Counted from the stretch's first letter, positions 7,643 through 17,279 are shown. The stretch: DNA of 56,029 nt from UBA4660 sp034408895 (GCA_034408895.1 JAWXCI010000047.1:1-56029); one strand, 5' to 3'. Made by a program: numbers and translations. The notes: generated by a model from the sequence alone, not told the origin.

Positions 7643-9514
7643 ATGAAAAAATTCTACATAACTTTAGCTGCTATCGCCTTTGGAACATGGGCGATTGCAC
7701 AGACAACTGCCAACCCTGTTCCGAGGGTTACGCCATCGCAACTCAAAGCTGTAAAGGCCGACTTGAATTACGGAGTAATGCCAACAAAAGAAGTAGCATC
7801 TGAGAACAAGACAGCCAAGGTTGTGAAGCCAAATCCTCAGCCAAATGCCAAGTTCAATTTTTCGGAGTACGTAATCGGGACATCCGTCTACGATCTGCAA
7901 ACCAACAATTGTATGCAGTACCGTATCGAGAATTATGACGGACCGATGCATGCTGGTTTCACCATGAGTTTTCAGAACGACTTATACACTGATAGGGGCA
8001 CCGGATACAACAAAAATGGTGGTGGTGGCTGGTGGGATTGGGACGATTCACCCACTGAAAGAGTGGAAACCGTACGTGTGGGCTGGCCGAATTTTATGCG
8101 GCTTGCTAACGGAAAGGAATTGATACTTACACATGATGGTGATGGCGCCCTTCGCCTCAATTCACGCACTTTTGGATCAGGTTCGTGGAGTGAAGTAGAG
8201 ATACCAAACCCCACAGGAAAAACACTGTTGTGGCCTCATGCCACGGTAGGCGGTGCAGATGGCAATTCCATTCATTTTGTTTGTATTACTGAGCCTATTG
8301 CAATAGGTGCGGATTCCACAGCTGTTTATAATGGACAGGACGGATCGCTGCTTTACTACCGCAGCCAGGATGGAGGAACTACCTGGGACATGCAGGCGGT
8401 TCAGTTGGATGGAACGGACAGCACTTTATTCCTCGGCTTCAGTGCCGACACTTACACAGTTTATTCACGTGAAGACAAAGTTGTGATTGGAGTATTTGGT
8501 GATTTCAACGATACGTTTATTCTCACCTCCGCAGACAATGGCGATACCTGGGAAAAAACAATCATAGTGAATACTCCTGTTGATCTTTATGTGATAGATA
8601 CAGGAATAGATTTGGATGGTGACTTAGTTGCCGATACAGTTTACAATTCGGACGGAACCGGCTGTGTTTACATTGATACCGATAATACCACCCATGTATT
8701 CTTCCCTGAAATGGCTTACCTCGATGATGATCTTACCGATGCCAGTTGGAGCTACTTCCCTGGTTGGAACGGCATTGCATATTGGAGAGAAGATTATGGG
8801 CCGGAAGTGTATGGTATAGTTACAGGAATGCAAGACCTTGACGGTGACGACCTACTCACGCTTGCTGCTGATGGGGCAAACATTCCGAACAACGGAATTG
8901 CACTTGCTACTTACCCATCCATGGCCGAAGATGATGATGGCAATCTATACATGACCTTCTCCAGCATGGTGGAAACGCATGATAATGGCGATGCCAACTT
9001 TAGGCATATTCACGTAATTAACTCTGAAGATGGTGGCGACACATGGCTCGATATTCCGGTTGATCTAACTCCTGATCTGGATTTTGATGGTTTTGAATGT
9101 ACGTTCCCCGCACTTTCGCACCAGGTGGTAGATGATAAAATTCACCTGACCTACCAGAGAGATACTGAACCGGGACTACATGTGGCCGGTGATCTTGATC
9201 CTGCTGATGACAATGACATCGTGTACTTCTGCATCACTACAGATCTGGTTGTAGAACCCACAGTTTACGAGCAATTTATGGATGGCGGCCTTGTGGTTTA
9301 TCCAAACCCGGCAATTGATCAGGTGAACATAGCTGTAAAAAACATGAGCGGTGCATTGGTTGAAATCCTGAACGCAACCGGACAGGTGATTCATTCTGAA
9401 ACTATGCAGTTTGATAATGTGCAGGTGGATGTTTCCAAATTGGCTGCCGGAGTTTATACCGTGAATGCAATTCTTGGCAACTCCAAAGTCTCCAATACTT
9501 TGATGGTGAAATAA
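7643..9514 (+). CDS. Secreted Asp-box (sialidase-like propeller) protein with T9SS type A sorting domain
   Basis: 623-aa exported protein. Residues 1-19 are a signal peptide. The body has several Asp-box motifs of the S-x-D-x-G-x-T-W type (YRSQDGGTTWDM, TSADNGDTWEKT, NSEDGGDTWLDI), the mark of beta-propeller folds such as sialidase/BNR proteins. It also has acidic repeats (LDGDDLLTL, DIDTDNTTHV-like stretches) that could bind calcium. The last about 75 residues, beginning VVYPNPAIDQVNIAV and ending SNTLMVK, are a T9SS type A sorting domain, so the protein should be secreted and attached to the cell surface. No complete sialidase active site was recognised, so an enzyme function is not claimed. 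A strong terminator follows. Confidence 0.9.
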   Translation: MKKFYITLAAIAFGTWAIAQTTANPVPRVTPSQLKAVKADLNYGVMPTKEVASENKTAKVVKPNPQPNAKFNFSEYVIGTSVYDLQTNNCMQYRIENYDGPMHAGFTMSFQNDLYTDRGTGYNKNGGGGWWDWDDSPTERVETVRVGWPNFMRLANGKELILTHDGDGALRLNSRTFGSGSWSEVEIPNPTGKTLLWPHATVGGADGNSIHFVCITEPIAIGADSTAVYNGQDGSLLYYRSQDGGTTWDMQAVQLDGTDSTLFLGFSADTYTVYSREDKVVIGVFGDFNDTFILTSADNGDTWEKTIIVNTPVDLYVIDTGIDLDGDLVADTVYNSDGTGCVYIDTDNTTHVFFPEMAYLDDDLTDASWSYFPGWNGIAYWREDYGPEVYGIVTGMQDLDGDDLLTLAADGANIPNNGIALATYPSMAEDDDGNLYMTFSSMVETHDNGDANFRHIHVINSEDGGDTWLDIPVDLTPDLDFDGFECTFPALSHQVVDDKIHLTYQRDTEPGLHVAGDLDPADDNDIVYFCITTDLVVEPTVYEQFMDGGLVVYPNPAIDQVNIAVKNMSGALVEILNATGQVIHSETMQFDNVQVDVSKLAAGVYTVNAILGNSKVSNTLMVK

Positions 9515-9545
9515 GGTTTGAGCATTTATGTTTTTTGAAATTGGC

Positions 9546-9587
9546 ACCGCCCCATTTTGCTTTGCGCATGATGGGGCGGTTTTTTTT
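9546..9587 (+). terminator. Strong Rho-independent terminator
   Basis: ACCGCCCCAT (9546-9555) pairs perfectly with ATGGGGCGGT (9571-9580), followed by eight T residues. It ends the T9SS cargo transcript. Confidence 0.93.
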
Positions 9588-9599
9588 CGGGGACACCAG

Positions 9600-9680
9600 G
9601 ACTCGAAGCCTCTAAGTGACACAAAGAACTTAGCGAAACTTTCAGCATTATTGCCTTTGTGGCCTCATCGTGCAGCCTTT
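9600..9680 (+). repeat. Degenerate dispersed intergenic repeat (CTAAGTG / TTTGTGGCCT type)
   Basis: The spacer after the terminator contains CTAAGTG, ACTTAGCG and CCTTTGTGGCCT elements. Related words recur at 17370-17420 (GTCTTAGTGAATC, TTTGTGGCCTTGTG) and, in another form, at 27411-27485. It is non-coding and sits between convergent genes. Confidence 0.4.
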
Positions 9681-9697
9681 CAAAAAGGAGGTTGCAT

Positions 9698-10357
9698 CTA
9701 TTGCCAAGAGGCAATCACCGTTTCATTCCCCAAAGTCTTGTCTCCAATTTTCACTTTGAGGTTTGTTCCCAAAGGAAAAAAAACATCCACCCGGCTTCCG
9801 AACCGGATAAAACCAATTTCCTGATTGCGGACTACTCGCTGATCTTTTTGCATGTAACAAATAATCCTTCGCGCCACTGCTCCGGCAATTTGTCTTACAA
9901 GAATTTGTTTTTTCTCATTCTGCGAAATCACCACTGTGGTTCTTTCATTCTCTGCACTGCTTTTAGGGTGCCAAGCCACCAGATAAAGTCCGGGATGATA
10001 TTTCGTGTATTTCACTTCCCCCTCGCAGGGCACCCAGTTGCAATGCACGTTTAGAGGTGACATAAAAATGCTCACCTGGATTCGTTTGTCAGAGAAGTAT
10101 TCCGGTTCAAAGACTTCTTCAATCACTACCACCTTTCCATCACACGGGGATACTATTTCGTTGGCTGATGATTGATTTTTTCTTTTCGGCAAACGAAAGA
10201 ATTGGATAATGAGCAGGAGAAAAATGGCGGAGGCTGCAAAAATTAGGAACAAGAGCCAGCCCACTTCCCGAAAGAACCAAAGGTTAATGGCGTTCAACAC
10301 TCCAAAGAGGATGAGAGAAAATGCGATGATGCGCAAGCCTTCGCGGTGGATGGTCAT
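9698..10357 (-). CDS. psd: Phosphatidylserine decarboxylase family protein
   Basis: 219-aa enzyme that makes phosphatidylethanolamine from phosphatidylserine, anchored in the inner membrane by two N-terminal hydrophobic segments (about residues 10-28 and 30-52). The core has IVSPCDGKVV, FMSPLNVHCNW and YHPGLYLVAW. The self-cleavage site that produces the pyruvoyl group is the GS in FIRFGSRVDV, where the Bacteroidota/archaeal short form has G-S instead of the LGST of E. coli. The ATG overlaps the cdsA stop (ATGA, 10354-10357), so the two are translationally coupled. Confidence 0.93.
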   Translation of the reverse strand: MTIHREGLRIIAFSLILFGVLNAINLWFFREVGWLLFLIFAASAIFLLLIIQFFRLPKRKNQSSANEIVSPCDGKVVVIEEVFEPEYFSDKRIQVSIFMSPLNVHCNWVPCEGEVKYTKYHPGLYLVAWHPKSSAENERTTVVISQNEKKQILVRQIAGAVARRIICYMQKDQRVVRNQEIGFIRFGSRVDVFFPLGTNLKVKIGDKTLGNETVIASWQ

Positions 10358-11184
10358 GGGTAAACAAAAATTTTGAAGTAAAAAACAACAAGTGGAAGCG
10401 AAACCAACAGGCTATCGAACCGGTCGAGGATTCCGCCATGCCCTGGCAGCAACTTGCCTGAATCCTTAATGCCCACTCCTCGCTTGATGTGTGATTCCAA
10501 TAAATCACCAATAGTTCCGAAAATGGAAATAATGCTGGCCATCATTAGCCAGTGTTTCAATTCAATGCGCTGAAATGATAAATGGAGAATCCATGCTGCA
10601 AGAAATGTGAAGAGTAGGCCACCCAGAAAACCTTCCACAGTTTTTTTTGGCGAAACTTTTTCAAAGAGTTTGTGCTTGCCGAATGTGCGTCCAACTACAT
10701 AAGCCAGCGTGTCATTAGTCCAGAGCAGAATAAAATATCCGAGCAACAGAAAAACTTCATAGGTACCACTGATGCAACCAAGAACGTTGATGAGCGAAAA
10801 TGGAATTACCACATAAATCCATCCCACCACGGTAACACCGAAATGAGTCAATGAAAATTTTTCGAGGTAAATAAGGTCAGTAGAAAACAATGCGACAATC
10901 ATGGGAATTAGCCACCAGAAAATTCCTTGGTCAACATGGCCGGTGCAGATAAGCAGAATGAACGAGTAGATGAGTGAGCCGGTAAAATATCCTCCCGTGT
11001 ATCGGGGCAGCACGTTTGGCTGGTTGGATATTATGTGGTAGCATTCCCACAAGCCGGCCATGGCGAAAAGAAAGAACACCACACCAAGCGCCCATGGGCC
11101 CAACCATACCGAAACCAAAACCAATACTATGAAGACTGACCCTGCAAGTGTTCTTGTAAGAAGATTCGAAAGGCCAGTTTTCAC
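10354..11184 (-). CDS. cdsA: Phosphatidate cytidylyltransferase
   Basis: 276-aa polytopic inner-membrane enzyme that makes CDP-diacylglycerol, the precursor of phosphatidylserine used by the decarboxylase encoded next. It has about seven or eight hydrophobic helices, and the C-terminal family signature SHIKRGVGIKDSGKLLPGHG then GILDRFDSLL contains the conserved K-D-x-x-x-x-x-P-G-H-G-G-x-x-D-R residues. The start codon is GTG (reading MKTGLSNLLTRT). It lies between the ftsH terminator and psd. Confidence 0.93.
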   Translation of the reverse strand: MKTGLSNLLTRTLAGSVFIVLVLVSVWLGPWALGVVFFLFAMAGLWECYHIISNQPNVLPRYTGGYFTGSLIYSFILLICTGHVDQGIFWWLIPMIVALFSTDLIYLEKFSLTHFGVTVVGWIYVVIPFSLINVLGCISGTYEVFLLLGYFILLWTNDTLAYVVGRTFGKHKLFEKVSPKKTVEGFLGGLLFTFLAAWILHLSFQRIELKHWLMMASIISIFGTIGDLLESHIKRGVGIKDSGKLLPGHGGILDRFDSLLVSLPLVVFYFKIFVYP

Positions 11185-11232
11185 CGGACAATAATAGGCG
11201 GGACTATCGGCAACACGGTTCGATTGAGCTCA

Positions 11233-11268
11233 CAAAAAAAGGATGCGTGTTCGCATCCTTTTTTTTTA
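11233..11268 (-). terminator. Terminator after ftsH
   Basis: GGATGCG (11241-11247) pairs with CGCATCC (11252-11258) around a TGTT loop. A-runs on the left and T-runs on the right extend the stem and supply the U-tract on either strand. It is placed just after the ftsH stop. Confidence 0.9.
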
Positions 11269-11288
11269 TCACCCCAAAAGCATGATGA

Positions 11289-13373
11289 TTATGTCTTTGC
11301 CTGTTGAACATTGGTGGTGGGTTCAGCCTCTTTCGGTTTTCCATTCGCTGCTGCTGCCCTTTCTGCTGCCTTTTTTGCACCTTCAATTTCCGCAAGTTCG
11401 CGGTGATTGATAAAGGGACGCGCACCCAATACCTGTTCAAGGTCATCTTTAAATATCACCTCTTTTTCCAACAATTTTTTGGCGAGAGCATCCAATTGGT
11501 GACGGTGCTGGCTCAACAGGTCTTTAGCTTTGTCATAAGCGCGTTCTATTATTTTGCTTACTTCTTCATCAATGACACGAGCCGTTTCATCACTGTATGG
11601 TTTTACAAATTGTGATTCGTTATTGGGATCGTAATAACTGCGGTTACCTATTTTTTTGTTGAGGCCGTAAACGGCAACCATGGCATAACCCTGCTTGGTT
11701 ACTTTTTCCAGATCACTCAATGCACCTGTGGAAATTTTTCCGAATACCAATTCTTCTGCCGCACGCCCTCCAAGTGCTGCGCACATTTCATCAAAAAATT
11801 GTTCAGTGGTAACAATTTGTCTTTCTTCGGGCAGATACCACGCTGCTCCAAGGGAACGACCTCGCGGTACGATGGTGACCTTTACCAGTGGAGAGGCATG
11901 TTCAAGCAACCAGCTCACAATAGCGTGACCGCTTTCGTGGTATGCAATGGTTGATTTTTCTTCCGGAGTAATAATTTTATTTTTCTTTTCCAGTCCTCCA
12001 ATCACTCGATCAACGGCATCCAGAAAATCTTCGCGTCCCACCGTTAGCCGTCCTTTTCTTGCTGCAATAAGCGCAGCTTCATTGCAGATGTTTGCAATAT
12101 CAGCTCCGCTGAAACCGGGAGTTTGCTTGGCAAGAAAATCTACGTCTACGCTTTCATCAATCTTCACATCCTTGAGATGGACTCCAAAAATTTGTTTGCG
12201 TTCGTTCATGTCCGGCATGTCCACAAAAATCTGACGGTCGAATCTTCCGGGGCGGAGCAACGCTTTGTCGAGAATATCAGCGCGGTTTGTTGCGGCCAGT
12301 ATGATGATGCCCGAATTGGTAGCGAATCCATCCATCTCGGTCAGCAATTGGTTCAGGGTATTCTCCCGTTCGTCATTGCCCCCGAAATTCACGTTGCGGC
12401 TTCGCGCTCTTCCTATCGCATCTATTTCATCAATGAAAATAATGGCAGGAGCTTTCTCCTTTGCCTGCCGGAACAAGTCGCGTACGCGGCTTGCTCCCAC
12501 ACCCACGAACATCTCCACAAAATCGGAACCGGATAAAGAGAAGAACGGAACCTGCGCTTCACCGGCCACTGCTTTAGCCAGTAGTGTTTTTCCGGTTCCA
12601 GGCGCACCAATCAACAATGCGCCTTTTGGAATTTTGGCACCGAGGTCAGTATACTTTTTTGGGTTTTTGAGAAAGTCAACAATCTCCTGTACTTCTTGCT
12701 TGGCACCTTCGAGGCCCGCCACATCGTTGAAGTTTATCTGGTTGCTTTTTCCTTTTTCGAAAAGTTGTGCGCGCGATTTTCCAATGTTGAACAACTGCCC
12801 GCCTGGCCCACCTGCCCCACCAAGCCTGCGCATGATAAGTGCCCAGGCGCCTATCATAATGGCAAGAATGATTATCCACGTGAAAAGTGTTTCACCGAAT
12901 TTGTTCACCGGCTCAAATGATTCTTTGAATTGATATTTTTCTTTCAGTGTTTTTATTTCGCTCAGGTAGTCTTCGCCTTTTGGAATGTTGAAACTACAAG
13001 TAGAGGGTTTACCACCAAATGAATTAGTGTTGGCATCGGTATCAATACCTAGCGAGTCCTGAAGCTGCTGTGGCACCACATTTTCGCGGAAGTAAATTTT
13101 TCCCTTGGCCTCATCGCGTACCAGCCGCTCTATGTAGCCCTTTGATGCAAACTGCTTAAAGTCATCGTACTCGATACGTTGTCCATCCTTGCCGGTGTTG
13201 AGCACCATCATGCCTATGAGCACCATTGCAATCACCGCGTAAATCCAGTAAAAACTGAATCCGGATTTACCGCTTCCACCAGCCGGGTTGGGTGATGGCG
13301 GCTGCTGTTTGCCCGGGGCATCGGCTTTGGGCTGCTTTGGTTTTTGCTCTTCTTTTATATTCTCGTTTGCCAT
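11289..13373 (-). CDS. ftsH: ATP-dependent zinc metalloprotease FtsH
   Basis: Membrane-bound AAA+ protease, 694 aa from the ATG at 13373 (an in-frame ATG four codons upstream is less likely). Two membrane helices, FYWIYAVIAMVLIGMMVL near residue 45 and LFTWIIILAIMIGAWAL near 165, flank a periplasmic domain. The AAA module has Walker A GAPGTGKT, Walker B IIFIDEID and the second region of homology NRADILDKALLRPGRFDR. The zinc site is HESGH with a downstream acidic ligand. The tail is lysine/alanine rich and low complexity. The N-terminus has a proline-rich KQPKADAPGKQQPPSPNP stretch. It is transcribed with rsfS upstream on the same strand. Confidence 0.97.
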   Translation of the reverse strand: MANENIKEEQKPKQPKADAPGKQQPPSPNPAGGSGKSGFSFYWIYAVIAMVLIGMMVLNTGKDGQRIEYDDFKQFASKGYIERLVRDEAKGKIYFRENVVPQQLQDSLGIDTDANTNSFGGKPSTCSFNIPKGEDYLSEIKTLKEKYQFKESFEPVNKFGETLFTWIIILAIMIGAWALIMRRLGGAGGPGGQLFNIGKSRAQLFEKGKSNQINFNDVAGLEGAKQEVQEIVDFLKNPKKYTDLGAKIPKGALLIGAPGTGKTLLAKAVAGEAQVPFFSLSGSDFVEMFVGVGASRVRDLFRQAKEKAPAIIFIDEIDAIGRARSRNVNFGGNDERENTLNQLLTEMDGFATNSGIIILAATNRADILDKALLRPGRFDRQIFVDMPDMNERKQIFGVHLKDVKIDESVDVDFLAKQTPGFSGADIANICNEAALIAARKGRLTVGREDFLDAVDRVIGGLEKKNKIITPEEKSTIAYHESGHAIVSWLLEHASPLVKVTIVPRGRSLGAAWYLPEERQIVTTEQFFDEMCAALGGRAAEELVFGKISTGALSDLEKVTKQGYAMVAVYGLNKKIGNRSYYDPNNESQFVKPYSDETARVIDEEVSKIIERAYDKAKDLLSQHRHQLDALAKKLLEKEVIFKDDLEQVLGARPFINHRELAEIEGAKKAAERAAAANGKPKEAEPTTNVQQAKT

Positions 13374-13476
13374 TATGTGTTTCATTTTCCTTCTACCAAA
13401 CCAACGAAACTAAAATAGTGTTGCGTTGGTTTTTTTTCCGGACTGATTGTTTGATTTATTTATTTCATGTAATTGA

Positions 13477-13854
13477 CTAAGCCAATTCGGGTATCATTTC
13501 CGTTTCAGCATCCGCCCATAATTGGTGGAGTGAGTAATACTTACGAGATGATTCGTCAAAGATGTGGACAATGACGTTAAAGTAATCCATCAAAATCCAT
13601 TTTGAGTTGCGCCTGCCTTCCACGTAGCGGGGTTTTTCTCCCAGCACTTTTTCGGTTTCTTTTTCCACCGAATGGGCAATGGCCTCTACTTGTGTGCTGC
13701 TCGTTCCTGTGCATATCACAAAGTAGTCAGCCGGTGCTGAACCTATCTTTTCAAGATTAAGACTCACAATTTCGTGGCCTTTCACTTCTCTGATGCCTTC
13801 AATAATGGCATTCACTAATTTTTTTGTTGCTGCCTTTTGTGTTCTTTTTGTCAT
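13477..13854 (-). CDS. rsfS: Ribosome silencing factor RsfS
   Basis: 125-aa RsfS/Iojap/YbeB protein that binds uL14 on the large ribosomal subunit and blocks subunit joining under starvation. It shows ADYFVICTGTSSTQVEAIAH, the EGRRNSKWILMDYFNVIVHIF core and a Y-Y-x-L-x-x-L-W-x-D end. It lies 103 bp upstream of ftsH on the same strand and is divergent from birA, sharing a 57-bp spacer. Confidence 0.95.
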   Translation of the reverse strand: MTKRTQKAATKKLVNAIIEGIREVKGHEIVSLNLEKIGSAPADYFVICTGTSSTQVEAIAHSVEKETEKVLGEKPRYVEGRRNSKWILMDYFNVIVHIFDESSRKYYSLHQLWADAETEMIPELA

Positions 13855-13911
13855 GCACGTTGGTTGTGCGCAAAAGTAATTTGTTCATATTGCCGTCCTT
13901 TTGAAAAGCCC

Positions 13912-14670
13912 ATGCACCAAGGCAGAGACATAATTTTTCGTGATCGCGCCATCATAAAACTGGACAGTGTGGACTCGACAAACAACTATGCTGCCACCCT
14001 GCTGCGTCAGTCAAAACCACCAGAAGGCACTGCCATAATAGCGCTGGAACAAACCCACGGCCGTGGGCAAAGAGGAAATTTATGGGAGAGTGAAGTGGGC
14101 GCAAATCTTTTGTGCAGTATTATTCTTTATCCGGACTTTTTAAACGGAGAGAATTATTTTTATCTAAGTAAATGTGCTTCGCTGGCATTGGCAGATGTGG
14201 TGAATGAAATAACCGGGCTGGAGGTCCGTGTGAAATGGCCCAATGATATTGTGGCTAACGGCAAAAAACTGGGTGGCGTTCTTATCGAATCATCATGGAG
14301 CGAAAATCGTTTGCTTTGCTCAATTGTGGGGGTTGGTCTTAACCTCAACCAGCAAGAGTTTTCAATTTCATACGCATCCTCGCTCCGCAGTCTCACAAAA
14401 AAATTCTTTGAACCGGAAAGTGTTTTTGAAAAATTCCTGAAAAACTTCTCTATGGGCTACAGTGATCTGAAATCTGGCAAATTTGCTGAAATGGATTTGA
14501 ATTACCGCAGAGCACTTTACCGTCTTGGTGTCACCAGTCGTTTTATCTACGAGGGTAAACAAATTCTTGGAATGATTACCGGAGTGGATGTGAGCGGGCA
14601 CTTGTGTGTTTATACCGAGTTGGGACAAAGTCTCAAATGTGAATTGAAGGAAATAGGCATGGTGTGGTAA
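13912..14670 (+). CDS. birA: Biotin--[acetyl-CoA-carboxylase] ligase
   Basis: 252-aa enzyme that attaches biotin to carboxylase carrier domains. The motifs are VDSTNNYA, the biotinyl-AMP loop QTHGRGQRGNLWES, VKWPNDI and GVLIES, with VGVGLNLNQ following. There is no N-terminal winged-helix domain, so it is a ligase without repressor function. An upstream in-frame ATG (13837) would overlap the rsfS gene; the ATG at 13912 starts just before the conserved core and is preferred. Confidence 0.94.
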   Translation: MHQGRDIIFRDRAIIKLDSVDSTNNYAATLLRQSKPPEGTAIIALEQTHGRGQRGNLWESEVGANLLCSIILYPDFLNGENYFYLSKCASLALADVVNEITGLEVRVKWPNDIVANGKKLGGVLIESSWSENRLLCSIVGVGLNLNQQEFSISYASSLRSLTKKFFEPESVFEKFLKNFSMGYSDLKSGKFAEMDLNYRRALYRLGVTSRFIYEGKQILGMITGVDVSGHLCVYTELGQSLKCELKEIGMVW

Positions 14671-14796
14671 GTAAAATTCATACTGCCGGTGGTGGTTCAC
14701 TGCCACAATTTCACCCTTGTCAGTCCCTAACCCTGCTGGCACCAAGATTGACAGCGCGCAACGGCAAAATTTACAGACATTAATTCAAAAAAAATT

Positions 14797-16716
14797 ATGA
14801 GCAAGATTATAGGAATAGACCTGGGCACTACCAATAGTTGTGTGTCCGTGATGGAAGGAAATGAACCCGTTGTTATAGCAAACAGCGAAGGAAAGCGCAC
14901 CACTCCAAGCGTGGTGGCATTCGTGGAAGGAGGAGAACGAAAAGTGGGCGACCCTGCAAAAAGGCAGGCTATTACCAACCCGACAAAAACCATTTACTCG
15001 ATAAAACGGTTTATGGGAAACTCCTACGATGAATCCCAAAAAGAAGCGAGCCGTGTGCCTTATCAGGTGGTTCGCGGAGATGGAAATACTCCCCGTGTAA
15101 AAATTGATGACCGCTTTTACACCCCGCAGGAAATCTCTGCTATGGTTCTTCAGAAAATGAAAAAAACTGCTGAGGATTACCTCGGCCATGAGGTGACCGA
15201 TGCAGTGATTACCGTACCCGCTTATTTCAATGACTCGCAGCGTCAGGCTACCAAAGAAGCTGGTGAAATTGCAGGACTCAAAGTGAAACGTATTATCAAT
15301 GAACCCACAGCCGCGGCACTAGCCTACGGTCTCGATAAAAAGGCACACGATATAAAAATTGCAGTGTTCGATTGTGGAGGTGGTACACATGACGTTAGTG
15401 TGCTGGAATTGGGCGATGGAGTTTTCGAAGTGCTTTCCACCGATGGTGATACACACTTGGGTGGCGATGATTTCGACCAGGTGATTATTGACTGGTTGGT
15501 ACAGGAATTTAAGAATGAAAATGGAAACCAGTTCGACCTCACAAAGGACCCGATGGCATTGCAGCGCCTGAAAGAAGGTGCCGAGAAAGCAAAAATTGAA
15601 TTGTCGTCATCCTCTTCTATAGAAATAAACCTGCCCTACATCATGCCGGTGGACAGCATACCGAAACACCTTGTAAAAACACTTACCCGTGCAAAGTTTG
15701 AACAACTGGCCGACAGCCTTATCCAGCGAACTATTGCACCTTGTGAAAATTGTTTGAAAAAGGCAGGACTGAAAGTGAGTGACATCAACGAAGTGATTCT
15801 TGTTGGCGGTTCAACACGCATACCCGCAATCCAGGATGCGGTGAAAAAATTCTTCGGCAAGGAACCCTCTAAAGGAGTAAACCCCGATGAAGTGGTGGCT
15901 GTTGGCGCAGCCATTCAGGGAGGAGTGCTTACCGGTGAAGTGAAGGATGTTTTGCTGCTCGATGTAACTCCACTTTCCCTTGGAATTGAAACAATGGGCA
16001 ACGTGTTCACCAAACTTATTGAAGCCAACACCACCATCCCAACCAAAAAGAGCGAAGTGTTTTCAACAGCCAGCGACCATCAGCCTTCGGTAGAAATTCA
16101 TGTGCTCCAGGGCGAACGCTCCATGGCGAAAGACAACCGCACCATAGGGCGATTTCACCTGGACGGCATTCCGCCAGCACCGAGGGGTATTCCGCAGATT
16201 GAAGTGATTTTTGATATTGATGCCAACGGCCTCATTCATGTGAGTGCAAAAGACAAAGCGACTAACAAGGAGCAGAGCATTCGCATAGAGGCATCATCAG
16301 GCCTGTCAAAAGATGACATTGAGAAGATGAGGCGTGAAGCACAAGTGAATGCTGATAGCGACCACAAGGCGAGGGAAGAAGCGGACACAATTAACCAGGC
16401 TGATTCGCTCATCTTTCAAACGGAAAAGCAATTGAAGGAATTCGGTGATAAAATTCCCGCTGACAAAAAGCCACCTATTGAAGATGCGCTTGCCGAATTG
16501 AAGAAAGCACATGCCGATAAGGATGTTAGTGCATGCAAATCCGCTATTGAAAAATTGAACCAGGTGTTCAGTGCAGCATCAGCCGAGATGTACAATACCA
16601 CAAACGCTGCCGATGCCGGTGCCAATAAGGAAAGCGATGCAGGCCAAAGCACATCTTCCAAAACCGATGGAGAAGTAACCGATGTAGATTTCGAAGAGGT
16701 GAAAGAGAACAAGTGA
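14797..16716 (+). CDS. dnaK: Chaperone DnaK (Hsp70) with altered phosphate-binding loop
   Basis: 639-aa Hsp70 with full domain order: nucleotide-binding domain (IGIDLGTTNSCVSVMEG at the start; phosphate loop; VGGSTRIPAIQ near 350), linker VKDVLLLDVTPLSLG, substrate-binding domain (TTIPTKK, ending near 510) and helical lid, then an acidic DVDFEEVKE tail. The phosphate-2 loop reads DCGGGTHDVS at residues 192-201, where nearly all DnaK proteins have DLGGGTFD. The catalytic-loop threonine and aspartate are kept. No grpE or dnaJ is nearby. The gene stands alone between birA and mscL, with its own terminator. Confidence 0.96.
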   Translation: MSKIIGIDLGTTNSCVSVMEGNEPVVIANSEGKRTTPSVVAFVEGGERKVGDPAKRQAITNPTKTIYSIKRFMGNSYDESQKEASRVPYQVVRGDGNTPRVKIDDRFYTPQEISAMVLQKMKKTAEDYLGHEVTDAVITVPAYFNDSQRQATKEAGEIAGLKVKRIINEPTAAALAYGLDKKAHDIKIAVFDCGGGTHDVSVLELGDGVFEVLSTDGDTHLGGDDFDQVIIDWLVQEFKNENGNQFDLTKDPMALQRLKEGAEKAKIELSSSSSIEINLPYIMPVDSIPKHLVKTLTRAKFEQLADSLIQRTIAPCENCLKKAGLKVSDINEVILVGGSTRIPAIQDAVKKFFGKEPSKGVNPDEVVAVGAAIQGGVLTGEVKDVLLLDVTPLSLGIETMGNVFTKLIEANTTIPTKKSEVFSTASDHQPSVEIHVLQGERSMAKDNRTIGRFHLDGIPPAPRGIPQIEVIFDIDANGLIHVSAKDKATNKEQSIRIEASSGLSKDDIEKMRREAQVNADSDHKAREEADTINQADSLIFQTEKQLKEFGDKIPADKKPPIEDALAELKKAHADKDVSACKSAIEKLNQVFSAASAEMYNTTNAADAGANKESDAGQSTSSKTDGEVTDVDFEEVKENK

Positions 16717-16776
16717 AGATTATCACAATTGCATTTCGCAGAACACTGAAAATGCACAACAAATGAAACCACTGAA

Positions 16777-16806
16777 AAACCAGGCTCTGATGCCTGGTTT
16801 TTTTTT
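16777..16806 (+). terminator. Terminator after dnaK
   Basis: AAACCAGGC (16777-16785) pairs with GCCTGGTTT (16792-16800) around a 6-nt loop, followed by a T run to 16806. Confidence 0.93.
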
Positions 16807-16907
16807 GGTGATACTATGGCGCTTCGTATTGCTTTTATTTGCCAGCCCAGTTACCCAAGGTCGAGACGCGCACCTACCTCCCAGTACTACACTAATTCAT
16901 ACACAAT

Positions 16908-17279
16908 ATGCTTAAAGAATTCAAAGCGTTTATTATGCGCGGCAATGTGATAGACCTCGCCATCGGGGTAATCATTGGAGCAGCGTTTGGAAAAATTATT
17001 TCATCACTTGTCGAAGACATTATTACACCCTTGTTACTACAACCTGCACTGAAAGCTGCCGGTGCCGAAAATATCCAAACCTGGGCACCAGGAGGGGTGT
17101 TCATTGGCAAGTTTATTTCAGCCGCTCTTGCTTTTATCATTATTGCTTTCGTGTTGTTCCTGATAATAAAAGGAGTGAACGCTGCGTCCAAAAAACGACA
17201 AGAAGAAGCAGGCCCACCTCCCAGCCCAAGTAACGAAGAAAAACTTCTCATTGAAATTCGTGATGCCTTGAGAAAGTAA
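16908..17279 (+). CDS. mscL: Large-conductance mechanosensitive channel MscL
   Basis: 123-aa inner-membrane channel that opens under membrane tension to release solutes in hypo-osmotic shock. It begins MLKEFKAFIMRGNVIDLAIG, the amphipathic helix and first membrane helix of MscL, has GAAFGKIISSLVEDIITPLL, a short periplasmic loop, and a second helix FISAALAFIIIAFVLFLII, then a charged cytoplasmic helix ending EEKLLIEIRDALRK. Length is as usual. A strong terminator follows. Confidence 0.96.
   Translation: MLKEFKAFIMRGNVIDLAIGVIIGAAFGKIISSLVEDIITPLLLQPALKAAGAENIQTWAPGGVFIGKFISAALAFIIIAFVLFLIIKGVNAASKKRQEEAGPPPSPSNEEKLLIEIRDALRK

Noticed and set aside
14736..14751. Sigma-54-like sequence TGGCAC-N5-TTGAC upstream of dnaK
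   Set aside because: Spacing fits -24/-12 promoters, but the essential GC of the -12 element is GA here.
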